Assembly: GCA_963701445.1 (NCBI GenBank)
Contig: CAVPAM010000045.1
Coordinates: 1-64,000 of the forward strand
Length of the DNA: 64,000 bases
Origin: CAKZLS01 sp963701445
GTDB taxonomy: Bacteria > Pseudomonadota > Alphaproteobacteria > Rhodospirillales > Defluviicoccaceae
Reading direction: 5' to 3'
Positions 53,539 to 62,238 of the stretch are shown piece after piece. The notes under the pieces are model-generated. The model was given only the letters and a program-made list of their open reading frames with translations, did no database searches and was not told where the DNA came from. Numbering within the stretch: the first letter of the stretch is position 1; every line of letters begins with the position of its first letter. A program made the position numbers and the translations under genes.

Positions 53539-55541
53539 TAGCGCACGTCGCCGGCGCCCACGGGGAGCTGGACGGTGCAGTAGTCGGCGGTGATCCGGGC
53601 GCCGGTTTGCGACGGATAGGGGCCGTGGTTGTTCATCTTGAGGGTCTTTTCGGACTTGCCGGCGCGGAGCACCAGGTCCACCCGCTTGAGCCCCGAGATG
53701 TCATAGACGAAGGTGTGCACCACGCCCTCGGCGGCCGCGTCCTCCAGGCATCCCTGGCCCCACTTCTTGCCGCCCGGGTTCTCGGGCGTGACCCACGGCG
53801 CGAAGATGGTGGGGCCGGTCTTGTCCTTTCCGCCGGAGACCACGCCGTCCACTTCCGCCTTCAGCCACTCGTAGCCGAGGTTGGCGGCGTTGGTCACCTG
53901 CTCGTCCCACACGGTCTGGCCGGTCCAGTACCAGTAGCAGCTGGTCTCGGCGGTGAGCATCAGCCGCGTCGCCTCGCCCAATTGCCCGTGGGTGGAGCCT
54001 GAGTCCTCCAGCGCGTGGACCACGTTCTGGAAGGCCGTCAGCACCGCCCACGAATTCAGGTCCGGCGAGTACGGTTCGTTGTAGCGGCTGAACCATTTCA
54101 TGAACTGGGGATCGCCGTTGTCGGCGCCGGCCCAGGAGCCCGGCTCGATGTGAACCGCCTGCTTGGGATCCGGCGGGAACTGCTGCAGGTAGTCGGGGAC
54201 GGTGATCAGCTCGAAGCGCGGGTCCTCCTGCAGCCACCGCACCAGCTCGGCGGTGTTGTGGTGGTAGTAGCTGTCGGCGCCGCCGCCGTGGTTGTCGCCG
54301 TCGGAATGCAGCAGGAAGAACGGCGGATGCTTGGGATCGAAGGTGCCGGTGGCGACGATCTGGTCGTACACCTGGCCGAGCACGCTCGGGTACTGCAGCG
54401 CGCCGAAGCCGCCCCGGGCGTCCTCGTTGCCGATGTAGCGTTCCGCCGGCACGGCGACGATCTTGTAGCTTTTGCCGTCGGGGTCCACGTACTCCACGTA
54501 TTCCGGCCGCAGCAGGCTGGGCGAGATCTTGGAGCCGGCCCAGATGTTCTGCATCTGCAGCCAGTCGTCCACCGGCGGGTTGACCTGCTCGGCGGGATTG
54601 GGCGGCAGCATGCCCTCCTGGATGCCGGCGTAGGGGTAGTCCCGGCAGGCGCGGAAGCGGTGGATGGAATCGTAGATCACCGCCGTGATCCCCGCCTCCA
54701 GCAGCGCCGGGATCATGCGCACGTGGAAGGCGGTTTCGGGCGGAAACAGGACGGTGGACGCCTCGGTCGCGAAGGTGTTTCGGATGACGTCGCGATGCCA
54801 TTCGATCTGCTTGACGATGTTGCGATGCGGGATCAGCGCCATCAGCGGGTGGAAGAACCCGAAGGCCGAGAAGTCCAGGCGGGGATTACCCAGCGCCGTC
54901 CGGTCCTGGGCGGTGGCCCGGAGCGAGTCGTTCCAGTTGCCGAACCGGCCGCCGCACAGGCCGTCGCGGGCGCAGCGGTCGAGCTGTTCGATCAGCGATC
55001 CGCTCCAGCTCGTGGACAGGCCCGCGTGCGGCAAGCCGCCGGCGCTGTACTGGCGCACCGCCGCCGGGACGAAATCGGTGTAGTTGCCGCCGCGCGAACC
55101 GAAGATCTGGTCCTTCTCGCCGTCCCAATAGTTGCGGTCGGTGGTGTTGTAGTAGGGCTGGTGCATGTGCTTGTGGATGCCGAAATAGAGCTTCACCGGA
55201 CCGCCGGCGCCCTTGGCCCGTTTCGGCGCGGGACGCGCCTTGGCGGTCAGCTTCATGGAGCGGAATTCCTTGATCCAGTCGCCGCCGCCGGCCTGGGCGA
55301 TATCGGCCGTGCGGCAGCCCTCCACCTGCACCGTCACCTCGCCCGCGCCGAGCAGGCCGGCCGCCACGGTGGCCTCGTAACCCACCTCGCCGTCGGCGAC
55401 GGAGGTCTGGCGGATGGCGTCGCCCTTGATCAGCTGCTGTCCGCCCGGGGCATGGAGAATGACCTGCGCGAACGGGATCTCGCCGTCGGCGCCGATAGTC
55501 ACCTTGAATTTCGGATTTCCGGCCGTTGGCGCCGCAGACAA
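53469..55541 (-). CDS. Glycoside hydrolase family 57 protein
   Basis: A 690-residue protein. An N-terminal beta domain (about 1-110) is followed by a GH57 barrel: FGIHKHMHQPYY (motif 1), LFPPETAFHVRM (Glu, nucleophile region), HSDGDNHGGGADSYY (Asp, acid region) and a C-terminal beta domain with FVYDISGLKRVDLVLR and RYYIEAEDKKGNVSRS. GH57 enzymes act on alpha-glucans by retaining hydrolysis or transfer. TTG 55541 has GGGGAG only three bases ahead. An ATG at 55587 with a strong site (GAGGGA) lies in another frame and its peptide (MAVFTRFLHIGVPGS) fuses naturally only if one base is lost or gained near 55530. Last gene of the cstA operon. Confidence 0.88.
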   Translation of the reverse strand: MSAAPTAGNPKFKVTIGADGEIPFAQVILHAPGGQQLIKGDAIRQTSVADGEVGYEATVAAGLLGAGEVTVQVEGCRTADIAQAGGGDWIKEFRSMKLTAKARPAPKRAKGAGGPVKLYFGIHKHMHQPYYNTTDRNYWDGEKDQIFGSRGGNYTDFVPAAVRQYSAGGLPHAGLSTSWSGSLIEQLDRCARDGLCGGRFGNWNDSLRATAQDRTALGNPRLDFSAFGFFHPLMALIPHRNIVKQIEWHRDVIRNTFATEASTVLFPPETAFHVRMIPALLEAGITAVIYDSIHRFRACRDYPYAGIQEGMLPPNPAEQVNPPVDDWLQMQNIWAGSKISPSLLRPEYVEYVDPDGKSYKIVAVPAERYIGNEDARGGFGALQYPSVLGQVYDQIVATGTFDPKHPPFFLLHSDGDNHGGGADSYYHHNTAELVRWLQEDPRFELITVPDYLQQFPPDPKQAVHIEPGSWAGADNGDPQFMKWFSRYNEPYSPDLNSWAVLTAFQNVVHALEDSGSTHGQLGEATRLMLTAETSCYWYWTGQTVWDEQVTNAANLGYEWLKAEVDGVVSGGKDKTGPTIFAPWVTPENPGGKKWGQGCLEDAAAEGVVHTFVYDISGLKRVDLVLRAGKSEKTLKMNNHGPYPSQTGARITADYCTVQLPVGAGDVRYYIEAEDKKGNVSRSALERVYLA

Positions 55542-55707
55542 GGCTCCCCGGCACGCCGATGTGTAGAAACCTGGTAAAGACCGCCATGGCTGATTCCCTC
55601 TGTCCCCGTGATGCCCGACTTTTTCCTCGGTGGCTTATCGGCAAACGAGCCCTAGGCGTCAAGGTCCGTTGAAAGGTCACGGCCTGGACACGGGACCGGC
55701 TCGCGGC

Positions 55708-56700
55708 TCAGCCGGTCAGGATGCGGCCAACGCGTTCGAGCGTCTCGATGCCATGGACGTCGCTTTCCAGCAGCGGCACCTCGATCCGCCGGTAGGACGC
55801 GAAGGCGTCGTCGATCTCGCTCCGGTAGCGCGCCTCCTGCTCGCGTCGCTTGGCCAGGAAGGCGCCGTCCACATGGTCGGGCAGCACCCGGTTCACCACC
55901 ATCGCCGACACCGGCACGTTGAAGTGCCGGAGGGTATGGAGCGCCTTGCGGCTTTCGAGAATGGGCAGGCGTTCGGGTATCAGCACCCACACGAACCCGG
56001 TGACCGCCGCGTCCAGCAGGTGGCGCCGGGCGCGGTGAAACTTGCGGCGGCGTTCAAGCAGGACCGCCTGGATGCGCGACGCGGGATCGCCGCCCGTCGC
56101 CGGCTCGGCGCCGTCGATCAGGGAGAGGTCGTCGCCCTTGCCGCGTTTGCCGCCCAGGTTCTGGAGGACCCGTCCGAGGTTCTTCGAGCGCTCCTGGTGA
56201 CGGAGCAGGCCGTCGGTCCACGCCGCCATGATTTCCGGCAGCGACAGAAGCCTGATGGTGTGGCCAGTGGGCGCGGTGTCGAAGATCACCAGGTCGTGGC
56301 GCTCCTGTCCCTCCACCATGAGGTCCGCCACCCGGTCCAGCATGGCGGCCTCCGCCGCGCCCGGCGCGTGGCGGGCGAGATCCATCTGGCGGTCGATCTC
56401 ACCATAGAGTTCCGGGCGCACCAGTCCCCGCATGTTCCGTTTGACCGTCGCGATATAGCGTTCGGCCTCGCCGTCCGGGTCGATCTCCAGTCCGTCTAGG
56501 CCGGGCGCGAGGGCGGTTTCGCGGGCGCCGATGTCGCGATCGAAGATGTCACCCAGGGAGTGCGCCGGATCGGTGGACACCACGAGGCACCGCTTGCCCC
56601 GCTTGGCGGCCATCAGCGCCAGCGACGCCGCCACCGTGGTCTTGCCGACCCCGCCCTTGCCCCCGACGAACAGGATGCGCCGGTCAAACAGGTCGAGCAC
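55708..56700 (-). CDS. ArsA-family (GET3-like) ATPase
   Basis: A 330-residue soluble P-loop ATPase of the ArsA/GET3 group: FVGGKGGVGKTTVAASLA (deviant Walker A, Lys near residue 17), VVSTDPAHSLGDIF (switch), IFDTAPTGHTIRLLSLP (family signature) and MVVNRVLP. It is a single half, like dimeric GET3-type proteins, not the double ArsA of arsenite pumps, and no ArsB is near. The start is GTG 56700. It follows the cory-CC-star gene by 67 bases. The operon setting argues for a role in delivering or assembling something for the CstA or GH57 module rather than arsenic export. Confidence 0.9.
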   Translation of the reverse strand: MLDLFDRRILFVGGKGGVGKTTVAASLALMAAKRGKRCLVVSTDPAHSLGDIFDRDIGARETALAPGLDGLEIDPDGEAERYIATVKRNMRGLVRPELYGEIDRQMDLARHAPGAAEAAMLDRVADLMVEGQERHDLVIFDTAPTGHTIRLLSLPEIMAAWTDGLLRHQERSKNLGRVLQNLGGKRGKGDDLSLIDGAEPATGGDPASRIQAVLLERRRKFHRARRHLLDAAVTGFVWVLIPERLPILESRKALHTLRHFNVPVSAMVVNRVLPDHVDGAFLAKRREQEARYRSEIDDAFASYRRIEVPLLESDVHGIETLERVGRILTG

Positions 56701-56767
56701 GAACGGGCCTTCGCCAACGGACCACCGGCGGGCTCATCGCGCTCCGCGGCGTACGGCATTCACAGCG

Positions 56768-57040
56768 TCAACAGCATTTGAAGTGGTCAAGCGGCGAATG
56801 CTCCATGCCCATGCGCGTGTGCCAGTCATGAAACTGCTCCATGAGGATCGGCTGGAGTTCCAGGGTATAGTACGTGGCGGGATTGGGAACCCCCATCATC
56901 TCCGAGAAGATGAACAGCATGAACAGGTCGTCCTCGTCGCGCTTGGCCCGCGCCACCGTCCCCCGGTACGGCGCCGTGTAGAACTCGGTGGCCAGTTCCT
57001 GGACCGTCCGCCAGACCTCGGTGATTTTAGACGGCGGCAT
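56768..57040 (-). CDS. cory-CC-star protein
   Basis: A 90-residue soluble protein (VWRTVQELATEFYTAPYRG, DDLFMLFIFSEMMGVPNPATYYTLEL, FHDWHTRMGMEHSPLDHFKCC) ending in Cys89-Cys90. This matches the small family I recall under the name cory-CC-star, defined by the terminal Cys-Cys and co-occurrence with ArsA-family ATPases. Function is unknown. The terminal vicinal Cys pair could bind a soft metal or serve as a thiol donor; that is inference. Its start overlaps the stop of the preceding CC-motif gene by 14 bases. Confidence 0.85.
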   Translation of the reverse strand: MPPSKITEVWRTVQELATEFYTAPYRGTVARAKRDEDDLFMLFIFSEMMGVPNPATYYTLELQPILMEQFHDWHTRMGMEHSPLDHFKCC

Positions 57041-57455
57041 GTTCGGGTCCGTCGGTTTCGGCGAGCCGTTCGATGTGGACGATCACCGCCTCCGCCGGCG
57101 GCCAGGCGCCGCGCGCGAACAGACGGCCGTTGACCACGACGGTGGAGGTGGAGAGATCGCGGAGCGTCCGCGCCGCCTCCCGCCACCCCACGCCGTAGCG
57201 CCGAAAATCCCTGACCAGACGGGGGATCAGCGAGATCTGGTTACGCGGGTCCACCACGAGGAGATCCAGGTCGTCGCCGAACCGCCCCCTGAGGCGGCGG
57301 TAGAGCGGACCCATGGCCTCCATGATGGCGCGGCGTTCGGCGAACACCCGCTCGCCGCCGGCACCGCCGAGGACGTCGCCTTCGAGGCGGCCGCAACAGC
57401 CGCTGCCCGACATCTGCTGCTCCCACTCCCGCACCAGGACCACGCTCGGTTTCAT
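57027..57455 (-). CDS. Hypothetical protein with SGSGCCGRLEGD motif
   Basis: A 142-residue soluble protein: MKPSVVLVREWEQQ, then the motif SGSGCCGRLEGD with Cys20-Cys21, then a body with YRRLRGRFGDDLDLLVVDPRNQISLIPRLVRDFRRYG and VVVNGRLFARGAWP. The latter half looks thioredoxin-fold-like (strand, helix, strand), which with a vicinal Cys pair suggests a metal- or thiol-handling protein. ATG 57455 was chosen because upstream in-frame codons overlap cstA antisense-like Arg-rich sequence. It lies 52 bases after cstA and overlaps the cory-CC-star start. Confidence 0.8.
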   Translation of the reverse strand: MKPSVVLVREWEQQMSGSGCCGRLEGDVLGGAGGERVFAERRAIMEAMGPLYRRLRGRFGDDLDLLVVDPRNQISLIPRLVRDFRRYGVGWREAARTLRDLSTSTVVVNGRLFARGAWPPAEAVIVHIERLAETDGPEHAAV

Positions 57456-57507
57456 GGCGGCGATCCACCGCCCCCGGCCGTCGATATGGCCGGTCCGGTC
57501 ACGTCCG

Positions 57508-59193
57508 TCACTCCGCCGGGCCGGAGGCCTGCGCGGCCTTCGCCTTTTCCCGCATGAAGGCCGACACGGCCTCGAGTGCGACGAGAATGGCGGCCACCAG
57601 GATGACGAGGTCCAGCCCCAGCAGGAACCACTTGCCCTGGGCATAGAACTCCCAAAGCTGGAACAGCAGCGCCAGGATGGTCATGGTCAACAGGAACGTC
57701 AGCGGCAACAGCGTATACCAGACGGGCCGGGACAGCTTCACCAGCATCACGCTGATGACGAGCAGGGTCAGGCCGGCCAGCAACTGGTTGGTGGTCCCGA
57801 ACAGCGGCCAGATGGTCAGGCCGCCGGCCCCGGAGGCTCCGCCGGCTCCGAATGCCAGCGCGAGGCAGGCGGCGATGGCCAGGAAGGTCGAGACGTAGCT
57901 GTTGGTCAGCGCCGGGATGCTGTAGATATTGCCCCATTCCTGGATGATGTAGCGCTGGAGGCGGACGCCGGTGTCCATGGTGGTGCCGGCGAACAGGACC
58001 GCCATGACGGTCAGCAAGGTGATGGAGAAATCGAGCGGCAGGCCGAGCCCTCCATGGACGATGTTGGCGCCGCCGTTGACGAACGCCGTAAGGCTGCCGC
58101 CGCCGAACTTGTTGTAGAGACCCTCCCATTCGGCAAGGGTGGCGAAGCCGGCGGTGGTGGCGATGATGGCGGCGAGCGCCAACGCGCCCTCGCCCACGGC
58201 CCCGAAGTAACCCACGAACCGCGCGTCCGTCTCCTTGTCCAGCTGCTTGGACGTGGTTCCCGAGGACACCAGCCCGTGGAAACCGGACACGGCGCCGCAG
58301 GCGATGGTCACGAACAGCAACGGAATCAGCGGCGGCGTGCCGTCCGGCACGTTCTCGTTGAACGCCGGCGCGACCACGGTGGGATTGAGGAAGATCACCG
58401 CGCAGTACATCAGGCCGAGACCGACGAACAGTTGCAGGCCGTTGATATAGTCGCGGGGTTGCAGCAGCAACCAGACCGGCAGCAGCGAGGCCAGCGCCGC
58501 GTAAAAGAACAGCAACAGGATCCATTGGGCGTTAGCCGCGAGCCCGAACGTCCCGTCCGGCAGGCTGATGGGAATGGAGTCGCCGAGATAGATGGCGATA
58601 TAGAGGACGATGACGCCGATGATCGACGGCCACAGGAGGCCGACGCCCTTCCGGTAGATCAGATAGCCGATGACAAGCGCCACGGCGATGGCGCTCCAGG
58701 CCGGGAACACGCTGCTCGGAAAGCTGATGAACAGCTTGGCGATGGCCGTCGCGAACACCGCGTTGACCATGAGCAGCAACAGAAAGATGACGATCATGAA
58801 CAGGCTGCGGGCGCGGCGCCCGACCACGTCGTCGGTCAACGCGCCGATGGACCGCGCCTTGTTGCGGACGCTGGCCCAGATGGCCCCGAAATCATGGATG
58901 CCGGCAAAGAAGATGGTGCCGAGGACAACCCACAGGAACGCCGGCGCCCAACCCCAGATCACCGCGATCGCGGGCCCGATGATCGGCGCGGCCCCGGCCA
59001 CGGACGTGAAATGGTGGCCCCAAAGCACGAATTTGTTGGTGGGCACATAGTCCACGCCGTCTTCCATGGCGTGAGAGGGTGTCTGGAAGTCTGGATCGAG
59101 CCGGTAGATTTTCTCCGCAATGAACTTGGAGTAGAAAATATACCCGATTGCGAACGCGGCCAATCCTACGACCGCCAAAAAAATCGCACTCAT
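57508..59193 (-). CDS. cstA: CstA carbon starvation family transporter
   Basis: A 561-residue membrane protein with about 16-18 helices. CstA features: AFAIGYIFYSKFIAEKIY at the start, DYVPTNKFVLWGHHFTSVAGAAPIIGPAIA, and GCGAVSGFHGL-like FVTIACGAVSGFHGLVSSGTTSKQ. The ATG follows GGGAGGGAGGAGTC. Characterised relatives (CstA, BtsT/YjiY) import pyruvate or peptides under carbon limitation. Here it is the first gene of five on the minus strand (cstA, CC-motif protein, cory-CC-star, ArsA, GH57). The missing usual CstA tail partners and the presence of Cys-Cys proteins suggest a modified role. Confidence 0.92.
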   Translation of the reverse strand: MSAIFLAVVGLAAFAIGYIFYSKFIAEKIYRLDPDFQTPSHAMEDGVDYVPTNKFVLWGHHFTSVAGAAPIIGPAIAVIWGWAPAFLWVVLGTIFFAGIHDFGAIWASVRNKARSIGALTDDVVGRRARSLFMIVIFLLLLMVNAVFATAIAKLFISFPSSVFPAWSAIAVALVIGYLIYRKGVGLLWPSIIGVIVLYIAIYLGDSIPISLPDGTFGLAANAQWILLLFFYAALASLLPVWLLLQPRDYINGLQLFVGLGLMYCAVIFLNPTVVAPAFNENVPDGTPPLIPLLFVTIACGAVSGFHGLVSSGTTSKQLDKETDARFVGYFGAVGEGALALAAIIATTAGFATLAEWEGLYNKFGGGSLTAFVNGGANIVHGGLGLPLDFSITLLTVMAVLFAGTTMDTGVRLQRYIIQEWGNIYSIPALTNSYVSTFLAIAACLALAFGAGGASGAGGLTIWPLFGTTNQLLAGLTLLVISVMLVKLSRPVWYTLLPLTFLLTMTILALLFQLWEFYAQGKWFLLGLDLVILVAAILVALEAVSAFMREKAKAAQASGPAE

Positions 59194-59460
59194 GACTCCT
59201 CCCTCCCGTTTTATCCATTATTTGAGTATTGGCATTCCGCGTTGCCACCACGAACGCGGAACCAACACCATTCCAGCGGATTGATCACGCCGAATTCTAT
59301 TCAGTAGGGCTTTCGCGCCACCGAAATGCCCGCGAATACTATTCCTCCCGCTTAACGAAAACAATACGCATTCTTACCGAATTGTGACATTGCGGCGTCG
59401 GCGATCCTTGATAGGATCTCGCCGAAGGGTAAACGCGCAAGGGGAGGAAAAGTTCACGTG

Positions 59461-60576
59461 ATGAGCAGAATTCGCACGATCGCGGTCGCGGCGGTCACCC
59501 GAGGCCACGCGGTTCTCCTGGCCGTCGGCGGCATGACACTTGCGGCGGGCTCGCTGGCTGCCGGCGAACCCTCGTTCGACTGCCACATGGCGGGGACGGA
59601 AATCGAAAAACACATCTGCGACTCGGCCGAGCTCGCCGAGTTGGATCGGATGGTGGCGCGGCGGTACGAGGCGCTCGGCAAGGACATCCGATCAAAACCG
59701 CTGAGCAACGGCATCGTCGCCGATCAGCGCGCGTGGCTCGGGGAACGCGAGGCCTGCGGCCAACGGGCCGGCGCGGACAAACGCGAAACATGTCTGCGCG
59801 ACGCCTACCGGCACCGCGCCGACCAACTCGATTTCCACCGGGCCGTTCTTGTCGGCCCTCCGTTGCCCCGCCCACCCGCGCTCGGCTGCGAGCAGACGGC
59901 GGGAAGCCAAGTGGAAATCCGCGACTGTCTCTCTCTGCGATCAACCTATGTGAGCCGCGCGCTCAAGGTTGCGACGGAGGCCGCGCCCGCCGAGATGCGC
60001 GAACTCGACGCCATCACATCGGCCGACATTGGCGCGGAAATGGCTTATGTAAAGTCGCGACAGACCTACGAGCCCTATCGCGACGCCGCCTGCGCGGCCG
60101 TCGCGGCGTCCTACGCCGGCGGGAGCGGCGCCGGAATCGCGGAGCTGTCCTGCCGGACGGACATGGACTGGGATCGCGCCAACCAAGTCGCGTCCCGTTT
60201 CCTTTTCCGTCCCGTGCATTGGAGCGAGGCACTCGACACCCTGGCCGCGCCGATCGGGGCCTGCCTGAAGGCGGCGGAGGGCAAGGGCTCCGATCCGCGC
60301 GTCACTGGCGTCATTGAAGCCGCCGATGGCGGACAGCGTATCCGCGTCGCCGCCGGCGACGGTTGGCGCGGAGAATGCGCGACAACGCCCGACCGGAAAG
60401 TCACGGACGTCTCGGACCTGGACGGCGACGACATTTGGCCGGACGAGAACCTGGCGGTGTTCTACCCCCGGGGTTCGCTGAAACAGCCGCCTTTCGATCC
60501 GTGCTCGCTCTACCGCTGGGTCGCCACCCACGACGGCGACCTCGCCGGCTGGGTCCGGCTCGCGCTGTGCCGTTGA
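59461..60576 (+). CDS. LprI-like (DUF1311) secreted protein
   Basis: A 371-residue protein with a long signal peptide (cut after SLAAG). Residues about 38-125 match the LprI-like/DUF1311 pattern: SFDCHMAGTEIEKHICDSAELAELDRMVARRYEAL and VADQRAWLGEREACG, with paired Cys forming a helical hairpin. A second related Cys-containing region follows (LGCEQTAGSQVEIRDCLSLRSTYV, about 140-165), then a C-terminal unknown domain. LprI-type proteins inhibit lysozyme. GTG 59458 just ahead is an alternative start after GGGGAGG. It converges on the cyclase gene with 13 bases between stops. Confidence 0.8.
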   Translation: MSRIRTIAVAAVTRGHAVLLAVGGMTLAAGSLAAGEPSFDCHMAGTEIEKHICDSAELAELDRMVARRYEALGKDIRSKPLSNGIVADQRAWLGEREACGQRAGADKRETCLRDAYRHRADQLDFHRAVLVGPPLPRPPALGCEQTAGSQVEIRDCLSLRSTYVSRALKVATEAAPAEMRELDAITSADIGAEMAYVKSRQTYEPYRDAACAAVAASYAGGSGAGIAELSCRTDMDWDRANQVASRFLFRPVHWSEALDTLAAPIGACLKAAEGKGSDPRVTGVIEAADGGQRIRVAAGDGWRGECATTPDRKVTDVSDLDGDDIWPDENLAVFYPRGSLKQPPFDPCSLYRWVATHDGDLAGWVRLALCR

Positions 60577-60589
60577 TTGGCGTCCGAGT

Positions 60590-61846
60590 TTATTTGCTGG
60601 CGAAGGTGACGGTGGTTCCGGTTTCGCCGGCGAGCAGGCGCTTGAGGTGGAAGGTGGCGAGCGGGTCGTCGCCATGGGCGCCCACGAAGGTGGCGAAACT
60701 CTGCACCGCGCCGGCGTCTCTCGCCTCGAGCTTGGCGAAGGCGTCCAGATAGGCGGCCAGGGCGTCCCCCTCGCCGCTTTCCGCGTCCCACGGTTCGAAC
60801 GCCTGTATGCCCTGTTCCTTGCCCTTGAGGATCAGGGTTCCCACCGGCCGGCCGGTGAAACCGGGAATCCGGGCCACCGTGTCGGCGCTGACGCAGATCC
60901 GTGTCCCCAGGTGTTTGTTGACGCTCTCCAGCCGCGACGCCGTATTCACCGCGTCGCCGTGGGCGGTGTAATGGAAAAATCCCTCGCCGCCGAAATTGCC
61001 GACGATGGCCGATCCGGTGTGCACGCCGATGCGGGTGCGGCCGATGGGGACGCCGTCGTTCGCCTTGCGGACGGAGAACTCTCGCGAGAAGGCGTCGATG
61101 GCGAGGGCGCACGCGACCGCCCGGGCCGCGTGGTCCGGCTGCTCCAGCGGCGCGCCGAACATGGCGTGGACGGCATCGCCCACGACCGTGTCGATGGTGC
61201 CACCGTGCGCGAACACGATCCGGGTGACCTCCCCCAGATACTCGTTCATCACCGCCACCACGGCCGCTGGATCCAGGCTTTCCACCAGCGAGGTGAAGTC
61301 CGCCAGATCGGTGGCGAGGAACGTCAGTTCGCGCCGCTCCCCGCCCAGCTCGATGGATCCGCCGTTGTCCGCCAGGTGGCTCACCAGGTTGGGGGAGAAG
61401 TACCGGGCCAGGTTCGCCTGCGCGCGTTCGGCCGTGGCCCGCGCCCGGTAGACCTCGCGCAGCGCCGTCAGGTCCGCGAGGGTCTTGTTGATGGTCGCCT
61501 CCAGGTCGTCGAAATCGATGGGCTTGGTGACGAAGTCGAAGGCGCCCCGGTTCATCGCGGTGCGGATATTCTGCATGTCGCCATAGGCCGACACGATCAC
61601 CGCCCGGAGCAGAAGGGACAGGCTCTGGATCTGGTTGAGCAGGGTGAGGCCGTCCATGCGCGGCATGTTGATGTCCGAGAGCACCATGTCGATGTCGGGC
61701 TCGGCCTGGAGCACGTCGAGCGCCTCCTGACCGTCGTGGGCAAAGACGAACGACAACTCACCCGCGCGGATGCGCCGGCGGAACTTCTGGGTGACCAGCA
61801 TCTCCAGATCGGGTTCGTCGTCGACGACGAGTATCTTGGCCGCCAT
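60590..61846 (-). CDS. Receiver-domain adenylate/guanylate cyclase
   Basis: A 418-residue cytosolic protein. Receiver domain about 1-125 (ILVVDDEPDLEML, phospho-Asp in VLSDINMPRMDG near residue 58, switch Thr/Ser and FVTKPIDF with the conserved Lys). A short coiled linker (RARATAERAQANLAR) leads to a class III cyclase domain about 170-360: FLATDLADFTSLVESLD (first metal Asp), VVGDAVHAMFGAP (second), TAHGDAVNTASRLE. It makes cAMP or cGMP under control of phosphorylation. The ATG shares one base with the preceding response regulator stop (TGATG). Confidence 0.93.
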   Translation of the reverse strand: MAAKILVVDDEPDLEMLVTQKFRRRIRAGELSFVFAHDGQEALDVLQAEPDIDMVLSDINMPRMDGLTLLNQIQSLSLLLRAVIVSAYGDMQNIRTAMNRGAFDFVTKPIDFDDLEATINKTLADLTALREVYRARATAERAQANLARYFSPNLVSHLADNGGSIELGGERRELTFLATDLADFTSLVESLDPAAVVAVMNEYLGEVTRIVFAHGGTIDTVVGDAVHAMFGAPLEQPDHAARAVACALAIDAFSREFSVRKANDGVPIGRTRIGVHTGSAIVGNFGGEGFFHYTAHGDAVNTASRLESVNKHLGTRICVSADTVARIPGFTGRPVGTLILKGKEQGIQAFEPWDAESGEGDALAAYLDAFAKLEARDAGAVQSFATFVGAHGDDPLATFHLKRLLAGETGTTVTFASK

Positions 61847-62238
61847 CAAATGCCGTCCCCCGCCACGTAAGTGCCCAGCTTCTGTTTCAGTTCCTCGAAA
61901 TCCACCGGCTTGGTGACGAAATCGCTGGCGCCCGCTTCCCGCGCCCGGCGGCGATTGTCGTCGTCGCCGTAGGCGGTGACCATGATCACCTCGAGCTCGG
62001 GCCAGCGCGTCTTCACCTCCGCCAGCAGTTCGAGCCCGGTCATTCCCGGCATGTTGATGTCCGAAAGCAGAACCAGGGGATGCAGCGCGCCGTTTTCGTC
62101 GAGCACCCGCAAGGCTTCGGCGCCCGACGGCGCGAACCGGATGTCGTAATCTCCCCGGCGCAGCTCCTTGCGGAACTTCTGCCGGAACAGTTCGATGGCG
62201 TCCGGCTCGTCGTCGACGAGAAGCAGGTTGATTTTCAT
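61846..62238 (-). CDS. Single-domain response regulator
   Basis: A 130-residue receiver-only protein: LLLVDDEPDAIELF (acidic pair), LLSDINMPGMTG (phospho-Asp near residue 59), MVTAYG (Thr) and FVTKPVDFEEL (Lys). It has no output domain, so it acts by phosphotransfer or protein binding. Its start overlaps the histidine kinase stop by four bases and its stop overlaps the receiver-cyclase start by one base: kinase, regulator and cyclase form one coupled operon. Confidence 0.94.
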   Translation of the reverse strand: MKINLLLVDDEPDAIELFRQKFRKELRRGDYDIRFAPSGAEALRVLDENGALHPLVLLSDINMPGMTGLELLAEVKTRWPELEVIMVTAYGDDDNRRRAREAGASDFVTKPVDFEELKQKLGTYVAGDGI

